From an uncultured Oscillospiraceae bacterium (GTDB lineage Bacteria; Bacillota; Clostridia; Oscillospirales; Ruminococcaceae), in the NCBI GenBank assembly GCA_910578755.1, contig CAJTSZ010000041.1:1-17211 (forward strand): DNA of 17,211 bases. The letters run 5' to 3'. The notes beneath the pieces were generated by a model. It saw only the letters and a program-made list of their open reading frames with translations. It was not told where the DNA came from and did no database searches. The position numbers and the translations under genes are program-made. The stretch's first letter is position 1. Each line of letters starts with the position of its first letter. Shown piece by piece: positions 1 through 6,877 of the stretch.

Positions 1-10
1 GCGCAGGCGA

Positions 11-366
11 GGCTACTAAGCGGGTAGCCCCCCTTTCCTTTTGGGGGGCCAACCGTTGTGCAGTACAGCGAACTTATAATATGGCCATATTCCCATGCTG
101 TGCATGGGAATGGCCTATTATAATGGAGCGCTGTACAAACACCGGTTGCCGCTGCTTTGTAAGAGGCACAAGCCCTTCGGGTTCCAAGGGCTGGCCCTTG
201 GTGACTTTCTTTCCCCCATTTCTTTCTTCACAGAAAGAAATGGGGCGGGGTGTGGGCCGCGGAGGCCCACAGGTAGAAGCTTGGAGATATCCCATCCCTC
301 CAAAAGGAAAAACCTTACAGCGGTGTACCGCTGTAAGGTTTAGGGGCGTTTTTGCAAGAAAAACGC
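11..366. repeat. Hairpin-array intergenic block A
   Basis: No credible gene is seen here. The stretch is a run of inverted repeats: 11-16/24-29, 27-33/43-49, a long palindrome at 63-136, 184-191/194-201, 214-227/232-245 (14 perfect pairs, loop of 4), 251-258/264-271, 310-324/327-341 (15 perfect pairs, loop of 2) and 346-353/359-366. The open frames that cross it run straight through these palindromes on both strands, lack ribosome sites and resemble no protein I know. Three modules recur elsewhere. The 129-152 segment returns inverted at 2771-2794 (23 of 24 bases). The 247-271 segment returns at 15900-15924 (23 of 25). The TTACAG hairpin at 310-341 belongs to a family with copies near 3063, 15811 and 16004. 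What the block does is unknown. Confidence 0.75.
63..136. repeat. Long imperfect palindrome
   Basis: Outer arms GTACAGCG (63-70) and CGCTGTAC (129-136) enclose a TTATAAT-rich segment, a GGCC core and inner arms TTCCCATGC (90-98) and GCATGGGAA (102-110), with a 3-base loop at 99-101. Both arms follow the same order with only small insertions, giving about 34 paired positions. It could form a cruciform in DNA or a long RNA hairpin. The left and right flanks each contain ATAAT-like sequence, so chance promoter matches occur here. I do not call one. Confidence 0.75.
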
Positions 367-458
367 TAAAAAGCAGGGTGAGGCGAAACCAAACCCCCAA
401 AACTGGCAAAGAAGGCCAAAAGCCGGCCCAGGCAGCCCAAAAGGGGGAAAAACCAAAG

Positions 459-487
459 TTGAAAAAAAAGCCGGGAAACAGTATAAT
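459..487 (+). promoter_or_regulatory. Sigma-A promoter of the CorC-like operon
   Basis: TTGAAA at 459-464 and TATAAT at 482-487 are separated by exactly 17 bases, so 11 of 12 consensus bases match. A start near 494 gives an untranslated leader of about 80 bases before the ATG at 573. This leader contains a small perfect hairpin (533-548, CGCCGG/CCGGCG with loop CTTT) directly before the ribosome site. The promoter is the first ordinary regulatory sequence after the hairpin block. Confidence 0.7.
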
Positions 488-532
488 AGTATAAACTATG
501 GGCACAAATCCCCAGCAAACTAAATAAAATAA

Positions 533-548
533 CGCCGGCTTTCCGGCG
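533..548 (+). other. Small GC hairpin in the 5' leader
   Basis: CGCCGG (533-538) pairs with CCGGCG (543-548) around CTTT. It ends about 8 bases before the AAAAGGAG ribosome site (556-562) and has no T-run, so it is not a terminator. It could steady the leader or tune ribosome access. That role is inference. Confidence 0.4.
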
Positions 549-572
549 GGAATGAAAAGGAGAACTTTTTTT

Positions 573-1922
573 ATGGACCCTGACAGTACAATGGCGGCAA
601 ATATCATTTTGCTTATCATCCTTATTTTCATCAACGCGTTTTTTGCCATGAGTGAAATTGCCATCGTCACCTTTAACGACGCCAAGCTGAAAAAGCTGGC
701 GGATGAGGGCAACAAAAAGGCAAAAATGCTGTGCCGTGTGGTAAAGGAGCCCTCCAAGTTTTTGGCTACCATTCAGGTGGGCATTACCTTTGCAGGCTTT
801 TTTGCTTCCGCAACAGCGGCAGATAACTTTGCCGGCCATATTACGGCGGCCCTGGGCTTTTTGCCGGTTTCCCAGCGGGTGCTGCACAGCATCGCTTTAA
901 TTGTAATTACCATAGCCCTTTCCTACATTACCCTTGTGTTTGGCGAACTGGTGCCAAAGCGTATTGCCATGCACAATGCGGAGGCGGTTTCCTTGGCGGC
1001 GGCCCCGGCTGTGCTGTTTTTATTCCGGGTGGAAAAGCCCTTTGTGGCCATCCTTTCCGCCAGCACCAACGCCGTGCTGCGGCTCATCCACATTAACCCG
1101 GAGGATAAGCCGGAGCAGGTTACCGAGGAAGAAATACGCATGATGGTGGATGTGGGCAACGAGGAAGGCAATATTGAAGAATCGGAAAAAGAGATGATAA
1201 ACAACATCTTTGAATTTGACGATAAAGTGGTAGAGGAAGTAATGACCCACCGTACAGAAATTACTTCCATAGAGGAAACTGCCACCGTGGCCCAGGTGGT
1301 GGAGCTGGCCATTGCCGAAGGTTTTTCCCGCATACCCGTATACAGGGAGGACATCGACGATATTATCGGCATTGTTTACGCCAAGGATATGCTAAAGTAC
1401 GTGGGCAAAACCATGGACGAAAACGAGCTCATTACCAATTACATTCGGGAGGTTATTTTTGTACCAGAGTCCAACCGGTGTACGGAGCTGTTTAAAACCT
1501 TTAAAACAAAGAAAATACAAATGGCTGTGGTGGTGGACGAATACGGCGGCACCGCAGGCATTGTAACCATGGAGGATTTGCTGGAGGCCATTGTGGGCAA
1601 TATGCAGGACGAGTACGATAACGAGGAGGAAGAAGTTTCCCAGCTGGCGGAAAATATTTATGTGCTGGAAGGCTCCATGTCCGTTGACGAGGTGGAAAAG
1701 GTTTTGGACGTTTCCATTGACGAGGAAGAGGAGTACGACACCTTGGGCGGCCTTATTACCGACCTGTTGGACCGTATTCCCGGCGAGGACGAACACCCCT
1801 CTGTAAAGGTACAAAATGTAGAATTTACCGTGCTCCTTGTGGAGGATCGGCGTATTGCAAAGGTGCGGGCCGAAATTACCCGGGAGCAAAGGGAAGAACA
1901 GGACGAAGAAGAGGGGGCATAA
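573..1922 (+). CDS. CNNM/CorC-family membrane protein (DUF21, CBS pair, CorC_HlyC domain)
   Basis: This encodes a 449-residue inner-membrane protein of the hemolysin-like HlyC/CorC (CNNM, DUF21) family, whose members are linked to export or homeostasis of Mg2+ and other divalent metals. Residues 1-190 carry hydrophobic segments (about 8-26, 62-82, 103-123, 140-157) with the family GELVPK motif at 124-129. Two CBS motifs follow at about 215-345, including the DEYGGTAGIVTMEDLLE signature of the second one. A C-terminal CorC_HlyC-type acidic domain ends in a Glu-rich tail. I chose ATG 573 over ATG 552 because AAAAGGAG (556-562) sits upstream of 573 at good spacing, while it falls inside the longer reading. 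It is first in an operon with the acetyltransferase, 30 bases downstream. The domain order is secure; the ion carried is not. A CorA-type metal channel lies elsewhere in the window, but no functional link is shown. Confidence 0.93.
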   Translation: MDPDSTMAANIILLIILIFINAFFAMSEIAIVTFNDAKLKKLADEGNKKAKMLCRVVKEPSKFLATIQVGITFAGFFASATAADNFAGHITAALGFLPVSQRVLHSIALIVITIALSYITLVFGELVPKRIAMHNAEAVSLAAAPAVLFLFRVEKPFVAILSASTNAVLRLIHINPEDKPEQVTEEEIRMMVDVGNEEGNIEESEKEMINNIFEFDDKVVEEVMTHRTEITSIEETATVAQVVELAIAEGFSRIPVYREDIDDIIGIVYAKDMLKYVGKTMDENELITNYIREVIFVPESNRCTELFKTFKTKKIQMAVVVDEYGGTAGIVTMEDLLEAIVGNMQDEYDNEEEEVSQLAENIYVLEGSMSVDEVEKVLDVSIDEEEEYDTLGGLITDLLDRIPGEDEHPSVKVQNVEFTVLLVEDRRIAKVRAEITREQREEQDEEEGA

Positions 1923-1952
1923 TTCCCCCTTTTCTTTATAAGGGAGGAGCAA

Positions 1953-2495
1953 ATGGAACAAATATACTACCGGGAATTAACCCTGGCAGATATGCAGCCA
2001 AACCTGCTGAAAAACTTCCAGCGCCGGCAGGAGGTTAACCTGGTTTGGCGGAATATTGGCGGCAAAGAGCAGCTGGTACCGGAGCCCTTTGTGGACGACT
2101 GGACCCCCCAGGACAGAATAGATAAAGTGGAAAAACGGCTGAAGCCGTGCCTGCGGGAAGGCGGGGCGGTCTTTGGCGCCTTTTACCAGGGGGAAATAGC
2201 GGGCTTTGCCTCGGTAAAGCGGCAGCTGTTTGGAAGCCGCAGCCAATATGCGGACCTGCTGCAGCTCCATGTGTCCAACCAGTGGCGGAGAAAGGGCATA
2301 GGGAAAAAGCTATTCTTGCAATGCGCCGCTAGGGCTAGGGAATGGGGCGCGGGAAAGCTGTACATTTCAGCTCATTCCGCCCAGGAAAGCCAGGCATTCT
2401 ACCGGGCCCTGGGCTGTGTGGCCGCGGAAGAAGTGAACGCTGCCCATGTAGCGGAGGAGCCCTTTGACTGCCAAATGGAATACACTATAAAATAA
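1953..2495 (+). CDS. GNAT-family N-acetyltransferase
   Basis: This encodes a 180-residue cytoplasmic protein with the acetyl-CoA-binding signature of Gcn5-related acetyltransferases: a beta strand LLQLHVS followed by RRKGIG (112-117) and the helix after it, then the C-terminal strand LYISA and the HSAQESQAFYRALGC segment typical of GNAT motif B. The N-terminal 70 residues are less recognisable. The acceptor (small molecule, peptide or protein) cannot be told from sequence. The ATG at 1953 has AGGGAGGAG (about 1941-1949) just upstream. Only 30 bases separate it from the CorC-like gene, with no terminator between, so the two are very likely co-transcribed. A strong terminator follows at 2498-2527. 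Confidence 0.88.
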   Translation: MEQIYYRELTLADMQPNLLKNFQRRQEVNLVWRNIGGKEQLVPEPFVDDWTPQDRIDKVEKRLKPCLREGGAVFGAFYQGEIAGFASVKRQLFGSRSQYADLLQLHVSNQWRRKGIGKKLFLQCAARAREWGAGKLYISAHSAQESQAFYRALGCVAAEEVNAAHVAEEPFDCQMEYTIK

Positions 2496-2497
2496 TA

Positions 2498-2527
2498 AAA
2501 AGGGAATGCCCAACGGCATTCCCTTTT
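2498..2527 (+). terminator. Intrinsic terminator of the CorC-GNAT operon
   Basis: AAAAGGGAATGCC (2498-2510) pairs perfectly with GGCATTCCCTTTT (2515-2527) around loop CAAC. The 3' arm ends in a T-run, with more T-rich sequence after it. The A-run on the 5' side means it could also work for leftward transcription. It begins only two bases after the GNAT stop codon. Confidence 0.85.
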
Positions 2528-2652
2528 ACTGCTTCTTTTTCTATTTCTTTTGGGGGTATGGGCTACTCTCAAGCCTTTTCTGTTGGGGCGCTCCGCCCCC
2601 ATACCCCAGGCCATATTTCTTTTGGCATCAAAGTAATATGGAAAAGAAACAG

Positions 2653-2680
2653 CAATTCAGCGGGTATACCCGCTGAATTG
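2653..2680. repeat. Perfect 28-bp palindrome
   Basis: The left half is CAATTCAGCGGGTA and the right half is its exact reverse complement, with no loop. It is the most symmetrical unit in block B. It is preceded by AAGAAAC, much like the TTACAG hairpins at 310 and 15811, which follow A-rich or Ctx-AAA sequence. I take it as a diverged member of that family (TTCAGC in place of TTACAGC). Confidence 0.8.
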
Positions 2681-3062
2681 GCAGCAAGTTCGCTTCGCGA
2701 ACTTGTGGTTCCACCCCTGGGACCCCTTGCGCGGCGCAGCCGCGCATTTGTTTGCGGCTCTCAATTAGCGGCGGCAACCGGTGTTTGTGCAGCGTTACGC
2801 CCTTCAGTGAAGGGCTACAAGTTTGGCAAATCCAAACTTGTCAAACTTGTTGAAAGGCAGAAGGTATCGCAAGTTTGTAAAACGAACTTGCAGCCCCACG
2901 CTGTGGGGCGATGGCTGTGCCAAATGCTAAAGCATGGGCAACCGCCTCTTATTGAGGGGCAGTATCAAATTTGGGGTCCAGGGGCAAAGCCCCGGCGGCG
3001 CTTCTTGTTAAACTTCTTTCGCTGGTGAAAAGGAGCACAAGTTGGGCTACGCCCAACTTGCT

Positions 3063-3096
3063 ATGTTACAGCAAAGGTTTTCCTTTGCTGTAACAT
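3063..3096. repeat. TTACAG-family hairpin, copy 2
   Basis: ATGTTACAGCAAAGG (3063-3077) pairs perfectly with CCTTTGCTGTAACAT (3082-3096) around TTTT, and TTTGG follows. A diverged copy with the same flank lies at 16004-16040, where G replaces A in the TTACAG and some inner pairs are lost. Together with 310-341 and 15811-15840 it forms a four-member family. Confidence 0.75.
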
Positions 3097-3195
3097 TTGG
3101 GGGCGTGGGGGCGGAGCGCCCCAAAAAGGGCTCAGGGCCGGGTAAGCCCCAATAGCAGAATTTTGGAAGCAACAGATGCCTCCAAAAGAAATATG

Positions 3196-3232
3196 AAAAA
3201 AACAAAGCAGCTAGGCTTCCCTGGCTGCTTTG
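3196..3232 (-). terminator. Intrinsic terminator of the LysR gene
   Basis: Read leftward, CAAAGCAGC (complement of 3224-3232) pairs with GCTGCTTTG (complement of 3203-3211). Seven T residues follow (complement of A3196-A3202). It starts 12 bases after the LysR stop codon, so it very likely ends that transcript. Confidence 0.82.
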
Positions 3233-3243
3233 CTTTTGTATGG

Positions 3244-4113
3244 TTATATGTTTTTAAAAAACTCCATATATTTTTCTATAGCTCCCTGTTTGGACTTTTT
3301 ATCGGAATATACTACGGAAAATCCGGTTTCCAAGGGCCTTTCCAGCACATCTTCAAACCGCACCCCTGTTTTCATCATTTCCTGCATAAAAGGGGGAAGT
3401 ATGGCTACACCAATGCCGCTTTGCACCAAAGCCCAAAGGGATATGGTGGCATTGGTAAAATAAAAGTCCTTATGCTTCATGGGGTTTTCGGCACAGTAGC
3501 GAAAAACGGTGTCGTACCTGTCACCAAAAATGGAAATCACTGTTTGGTCCTTCAGCATGGCGCGGTCCTGGCGGCTCAGCTGCCAAAAGGGGCTGTTTTC
3601 GGCAGCGCATACCAGCCACGGCTTTTTGTAAATTTCTATTTTTTTAGCCTCCAAAACCGTGTCGGCACAGGTGTTGCAGCAAAAACCAATGTCCAAGGCG
3701 CTGTTCCTAAAGCGGGCCGCCATGCGGCGGTAAGTGTAGGTGGAAAAATTTATGTTTACATTGGGGCAGCAGGCGTGAAACCTTTTTAGGGAATCAACAA
3801 CCAGGGGCTGTTCCATGGTGCCAACAGCCAGGCTAAGGTTATCAGTAAACGCCAAATATAGTTTTTTCAGGTTATTTTCAATGGTGTTGTACTGCTCCAA
3901 ATAGTCGCTGCTGTCGGCATAAAGGCGCCTGCCTGCCTCGGTAAGCTCCAAAACCTGGCCTTTCCTTACAAACAGCTTAACATTGAGCTCCTTTTCCAAG
4001 GCGGCAATTTGCTTGCTTATGGTCCCCTGTACAACGTAGCAGTCGGCCGCGGCTTTTGTAAAGCTTAAATGGTTGGCGGCGCTTATAAAATATATAAGTT
4101 TTTCCTTATCCAT
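3244..4113 (-). CDS. LysR-family transcriptional regulator
   Basis: This encodes a 289-residue DNA-binding protein. The N-terminal winged helix-turn-helix is clear: LIYFISAANHLSFTKAAADC, a recognition segment around QGTISKQIAALEKELNVKLF, and the LTEAGRRLY segment that ends the domain and leads into the linker helix. The rest matches the periplasmic-binding-like effector domain (LAVGTMEQPLV, FSTYTYRRMAARF, IGVAILPPFM). I prefer ATG 4113 to the GTG at 4131 because AAGGAAGAAG lies just before 4113 and would otherwise be coding. The effector and targets cannot be read from sequence. The nearest rightward operon is the ABC importer about 800 bases away, with a small gene between, so a regulatory link is possible but weak. 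The gene has its own terminator. Confidence 0.93.
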   Translation of the reverse strand: MDKEKLIYFISAANHLSFTKAAADCYVVQGTISKQIAALEKELNVKLFVRKGQVLELTEAGRRLYADSSDYLEQYNTIENNLKKLYLAFTDNLSLAVGTMEQPLVVDSLKRFHACCPNVNINFSTYTYRRMAARFRNSALDIGFCCNTCADTVLEAKKIEIYKKPWLVCAAENSPFWQLSRQDRAMLKDQTVISIFGDRYDTVFRYCAENPMKHKDFYFTNATISLWALVQSGIGVAILPPFMQEMMKTGVRFEDVLERPLETGFSVVYSDKKSKQGAIEKYMEFFKNI

Positions 4114-4181
4114 TTTTCTTCTTCCTTTCACGCAGCAAAAAAATTATGCCTTTTTGGAATAGATTGATGAATTTTTTTAGT

Positions 4182-4209
4182 TTTATATTTATTCATAATA
4201 TAGTTACAA
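4182..4209 (-). promoter_or_regulatory. Possible promoter of the LysR gene
   Basis: On the minus strand TTGTAA (4209-4204) and TATAAA (4187-4182) are 16 bases apart, placing a start near 4175 and a leader of about 60 bases. The stretch 4114-4260 is very AT-rich, so other -10-like matches are available. This is a candidate only. Confidence 0.35.
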
Positions 4210-4270
4210 TTACAATATGAAAATATTAAAAATAAATATTTTTAGACAGAATTCGACACCACAATGCGTT

Positions 4271-4290
4271 AAAAATCGTGCTTTCAGCAC
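4271..4290 (-). terminator. Short terminator overlapping the end of the DUF3899-like gene
   Basis: Read leftward, GTGCT and AGCAC (4286-4290 and 4278-4282) pair around GAA, followed by GA and five T residues. The TGA stop codon lies inside the hairpin. The stem is only five pairs, so termination may be partial, with some read-through into the LysR gene. Confidence 0.45.
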
Positions 4291-4664
4291 AAGGCCGTTA
4301 GTACAAGAGAACAGAACATAAACAAAGCGCCCACAGCAAGAGGAACAAGAAAACCCTTGCTTCTTCTTTTATTTTCAATGTATTGGTGGTAAGAGCCTAC
4401 GTCCTCAAAATCGGGGTTATCCATATTCTTTTTGGAATACTTGGAAAGCTTTTTGTGGGTGTAGTAAAAAAGGTCAAAGCCCCCCAGGTAGGCGGCAAGC
4501 CCAAAGCCCCCCGCGCACAGCACGCCGGCTCCCCCGCAAAAAAAGGCGTTGATTATTTTATATTGGATGTTGTCCTGCGGCAGGGCAAACCAGGAAATTA
4601 GGGCCAACACCAGGGCCAGTACCAAATAATTCTTTAAACTTTTAAGTAAGGCTGTATTGAACAT
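4284..4664 (-). CDS. Small membrane protein, DUF3899-like
   Basis: This encodes a 126-residue protein with three likely membrane helices (about 11-28, 36-58 and 104-124). A charged loop lies between the second and third, containing FDLFYYTHKKLSKYSKK. The pattern of a hydrophobic pair, a GGFD motif and a basic aromatic segment resembles DUF3899 proteins of Firmicutes, for which I know no function. ATG 4664 is preferred over the TTG at 4691. AGAGGGAG sits immediately upstream of 4664 (short spacing), and nothing like a ribosome site precedes 4691. It lies upstream of the LysR gene on the same strand, separated by a weak terminator. Confidence 0.7.
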   Translation of the reverse strand: MFNTALLKSLKNYLVLALVLALISWFALPQDNIQYKIINAFFCGGAGVLCAGGFGLAAYLGGFDLFYYTHKKLSKYSKKNMDNPDFEDVGSYHQYIENKRRSKGFLVPLAVGALFMFCSLVLTALC

Positions 4665-4721
4665 ATGCTCCCTCTTTTTATTGTGAAACAATAAAAACTT
4701 GATGTGCAGGCGAATACGGCC

Positions 4722-4762
4722 TTTATAAAAATAGCTTCGCTTCGCTCAACTATTTTTATAAA
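4722..4762. repeat. AT-arm hairpin with TTCGCTTCGCTCAAC loop
   Basis: TTTATAAAAATAG (4722-4734) pairs perfectly with CTATTTTTATAAA (4750-4762). The 15-base loop carries TTCGCTTCGCTCAA. The same loop motif recurs at 6863-6877 in the lipoprotein-permease gap, again beside AT-rich arms, so it is a small dispersed repeat. On the minus strand, TTGAGC and TATAAA within it are 16 bases apart, so it might supply a promoter for the DUF3899-like gene. On the plus strand it could act as a terminator. Confidence 0.6.
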
Positions 4763-4776
4763 ACTGCCATGTGTTT

Positions 4777-4805
4777 TTAGCAATATATAGCTTCAATTAT
4801 ATATT
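4777..4805 (+). promoter_or_regulatory. Possible promoter of the ABC importer operon
   Basis: TTAGCA (4777-4782) and TATATT (4800-4805) are 17 bases apart. A start near 4812 would give a leader of about 100 bases that includes the large dyad at 4835-4876. A better-looking TATAAT at 4884-4889 is too close to the ribosome site (AAAAAGGAG, 4895-4903) to serve this gene. Confidence 0.4.
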
Positions 4806-4834
4806 TATTGCCGTGAAAAATCAATGGTTTATTA

Positions 4835-4876
4835 CCTTTGTTTACTATCGTTAACCGATAGCAGTAAAAGCAAAGG
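4835..4876 (+). promoter_or_regulatory. Extended dyad in the importer leader (operator or RNA hairpin)
   Basis: CCTTTG (4835-4840), TTTACT (4841-4846) and ATCG (4847-4850) pair in turn with CGAT (4856-4859), AGTAAA (4863-4868) and CAAAGG (4871-4876). The loop is TTAAC, with small bulges AGC and AG. The core CTATCG-N5-CGATAG is a neat regulator-sized dyad. As DNA it could bind a repressor or the nearby LysR protein; as RNA it would be a 16-pair leader hairpin ending about 20 bases before the ribosome site. Confidence 0.55.
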
Positions 4877-4911
4877 CTGATAATATAATATTGCAAAAAG
4901 GAGACATAGAA

Positions 4912-6732
4912 ATGAAACGATTACTTGCCCTCACACTGGCTTTGGTTATGGTATCCGGTTGTTTGGCAGGCTGTTCCGAAAAGGATCCCCAGCCAGCTAA
5001 CCCAGAAAACCCCTCTGCCAATACAACGGAACCTGGTACAACGGAAACACAGCCAACAGTTTCCAACGAACCTTACGGCGTGTTCAACAACTACTTCCTT
5101 GCGGACGTGGATACCATTAACCCCCACACATGGTCCTCTTCCAACAGCGACAGCCTAATTGCGCAAACTTCCATGTACCTTTATTCCTATGTGCCAAATG
5201 AAACCGGCGACGGCTTTATTTTCGCGCCGGAATTTGCGGAAAGCGAACCGCAGCAAATGGACAGCGAAGGTAAAGTTTGGAACATTAAGGTTGTAGAAAA
5301 TGCAAAATGGCAGAACGGCGACCCAATCAATATTGACGACCTTATTTACTCCTTCCAAATGTGCCTGGACCCACTTCTGGTAAACTCCCGTGCTTCCCAA
5401 ATGGCTTCTGACTACATTACCATTGTAAACGCCAAGGAATACTCCTTGCAGGGCAATGCCGGCACTGTAGCTTGGGAAGATGTTGGCATTAAAAAAGTGG
5501 ACGATTACACCATGGAAATTACCTGTACCGACCCAGTAACCGCCCTGGATGTTAAAAGCCACTTTAACTACTCCTGGAACGTCCTTGTCCACAAGCCAAC
5601 TTATGAGGCTTGCATGAGCGCCGACCGTACAACCAACACCTACGGCTCTACTTCCGACAAATACATGAGCTGCGGCCGCTTCATCCTGAAAGAATGGGTA
5701 CAGGGCGCCCAGTTTACCCTGGAAAGAAACCCCGATTACCCACACGCCGAAGATATTAAAATCGAAGGCATGGTATACAAAATTATCAGCGACAGAAACA
5801 CTGCCCTGGAACTGTTCCTCAACGGGGAGCTGGACGCTGTAAGCCTTGGCGCAGAAAGCATTGAGCAGTATATTGACGACCCAAGGGTTATGACCTCTCC
5901 ATCTTCCTCTATTTCCAGCTTTTGCGTAAATATGGGCAATACCAACAACAACGGCATTTTGGGTAATTCCGATTTCCGCCGCGCCCTCTACTATGCAATC
6001 GACCGTGAAGCCATTGCAAAAATGGTAAACGGCGTTCCTGCAAACTGGAATGTCCCAACCAAGTGTATTGGTGACCTTACTACAGGCGTTACCTTCCGCG
6101 AAATGCCGGAATCCAACGAATACATCCCGGAAAACCTTGGCTACGACCCTGCAAAAGCCAAAGAATACTACGATAAAGCCATGGCGGCTACCGGCCTTAC
6201 CCAGCTGAAGCTGACCCTGGTGTACTCCGAAAGCTCCGCCAACTACAAGGCAGCCTCCGAATACCTCCACAAAACATTGCCGGAAATTTTTGGCGACAGC
6301 TTTACCCTGGAATTAAGCGCAGTTACCGCAAACGTGGCTACAGAAATGATTCAGGGCTGGAGAAAAGACGGCAACCCCAACAGCTTCGAGCTGTCCTGGA
6401 GAGGCTGGAACACCTCCACTACCGCCCCTTGGAACGGCCTGAAGGTGTACTCCGGTACATACACCAACAAAAACGAACCTTACTTTAATGATGAATACGA
6501 TGAGCTTTGGAACAAAGCCAACCTCTCCCTGGAAGCTAAGCTGGATAACAACTACCGCCTGGAATTGACCAGAGAGATGGAAAAAATCACCATTGAGGAT
6601 GCTGTTACCATTCCAATTTACGAATCCCCTGGTTACACCCTCATTGCAGACCGTGTAAACCTGCCCGTAAAAGCCTATGTTCCTGCTTACGGCTTTGGCT
6701 ACACCATGTGTACCCTTACCCCGGAAGCGTAA
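4912..6732 (+). CDS. ABC importer substrate-binding lipoprotein, family 5
   Basis: This encodes a 606-residue extracytoplasmic lipoprotein of solute-binding family 5 (OppA/DppA/NikA type), which captures peptides, nickel complexes or related solutes and delivers them to the permeases encoded next. A short basic start and hydrophobic stretch (MKRLLALTLALVMVSGC) lead to the lipobox LAGC, with Cys21 the likely lipidated residue. A low-complexity Pro/Thr/Glu linker follows to about residue 48. Typical family segments follow: AKWQNGDPINIDDLIYSFQ, GRFILKEW, NTALELFLNGELDAV, FRRALYYAIDREAIAKMV and YDPAKAKEYYDKA. ATG 4912 is preferred over TTG 4891 because AAAAAGGAG (4895-4903) lies between them. It is the first gene of a five-gene operon; the gap to the next gene holds two GC-rich hairpins. 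The substrate is not predictable from sequence alone. Confidence 0.93.
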   Translation: MKRLLALTLALVMVSGCLAGCSEKDPQPANPENPSANTTEPGTTETQPTVSNEPYGVFNNYFLADVDTINPHTWSSSNSDSLIAQTSMYLYSYVPNETGDGFIFAPEFAESEPQQMDSEGKVWNIKVVENAKWQNGDPINIDDLIYSFQMCLDPLLVNSRASQMASDYITIVNAKEYSLQGNAGTVAWEDVGIKKVDDYTMEITCTDPVTALDVKSHFNYSWNVLVHKPTYEACMSADRTTNTYGSTSDKYMSCGRFILKEWVQGAQFTLERNPDYPHAEDIKIEGMVYKIISDRNTALELFLNGELDAVSLGAESIEQYIDDPRVMTSPSSSISSFCVNMGNTNNNGILGNSDFRRALYYAIDREAIAKMVNGVPANWNVPTKCIGDLTTGVTFREMPESNEYIPENLGYDPAKAKEYYDKAMAATGLTQLKLTLVYSESSANYKAASEYLHKTLPEIFGDSFTLELSAVTANVATEMIQGWRKDGNPNSFELSWRGWNTSTTAPWNGLKVYSGTYTNKNEPYFNDEYDELWNKANLSLEAKLDNNYRLELTREMEKITIEDAVTIPIYESPGYTLIADRVNLPVKAYVPAYGFGYTMCTLTPEA

Positions 6733-6786
6733 AGACAGCGCCTTTAAGCAAAGCCTTTCCAATTACAAATTAGTAACAAGCCATTC

Positions 6787-6830
6787 CGGCGGGGCAGCCT
6801 GCCCCGCCGGGAAGGGCTGTTGCCCTTCCC
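6787..6830 (+). other. Double GC-rich intercistronic hairpin
   Basis: CGGCGGGGCA (6787-6796) pairs perfectly with TGCCCCGCCG (6800-6809) around GCC. GGGAAGGGC (6809-6817) pairs perfectly with GCCCTTCCC (6822-6830) around TGTT. No T-run follows the second hairpin, so it is unlikely to be an efficient terminator. In this position such structures commonly protect the upstream binding-protein mRNA from 3' decay and allow more lipoprotein than permease to be made. That function is inference. Confidence 0.65.
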
Positions 6831-6862
6831 GCTTTAAGCAAAGCCCCGCAAGAAAAAATAAT

Positions 6863-6877
6863 TTCGCTTCGCTCAAC
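6863..6877. repeat. Second copy of the TTCGCTTCGCTCAAC motif
   Basis: This 15-base motif is identical to 4736-4750. It is flanked by AAAAATAAT on the left and CATTTTT on the right, so the AT arms are present but less well paired than in the first copy. It lies about 30 bases before the first permease start. Confidence 0.55.

Larger units (their letters stand above)
2553..3122. repeat. Hairpin-array intergenic block B
   Basis: This gene-free stretch is packed with inverted repeats. Arms with perfect pairing are: 2553-2562/2598-2607, 2653-2666/2667-2680, 2685-2693/2697-2705, 2728-2735/2739-2746, 2799-2806/2808-2815, 2818-2826/2832-2840, 2893-2899/2903-2909, 3038-3047/3051-3060 and 3063-3077/3082-3096. 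Three of them begin CAAGTT and end AACTTG but differ in the inner pairs (CGC, TGG, GGGC), each matched by its partner arm. The module GGGGCGCTCC-N6-ATACCCC (2585-2607) recurs at 15781-15803 and, inverted, near 3101-3122. A 156-residue frame runs through the block (2558-3028) but lacks a ribosome site and follows the palindromes, so I do not annotate it. Confidence 0.75.

Noticed and set aside
81..494. 137-residue open frame through block A, and overlapping frames on the minus strand
   Set aside because: It crosses several perfect palindromes, has no ribosome site, and overlaps long frames on the other strand, as expected where palindromes lack stop codons.
2558..3028. 156-residue open frame in block B
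   Set aside because: It runs through nine inverted repeats; composition and lack of a ribosome site do not support a gene.
3097..3789. 230-residue plus-strand frame
   Set aside because: It lies mostly antisense to the LysR gene, whose family motifs are clear.
4884..4889. TATAAT just before the importer lipoprotein gene
   Set aside because: A start about 7 bases downstream would fall in the ribosome site, leaving no usable leader.
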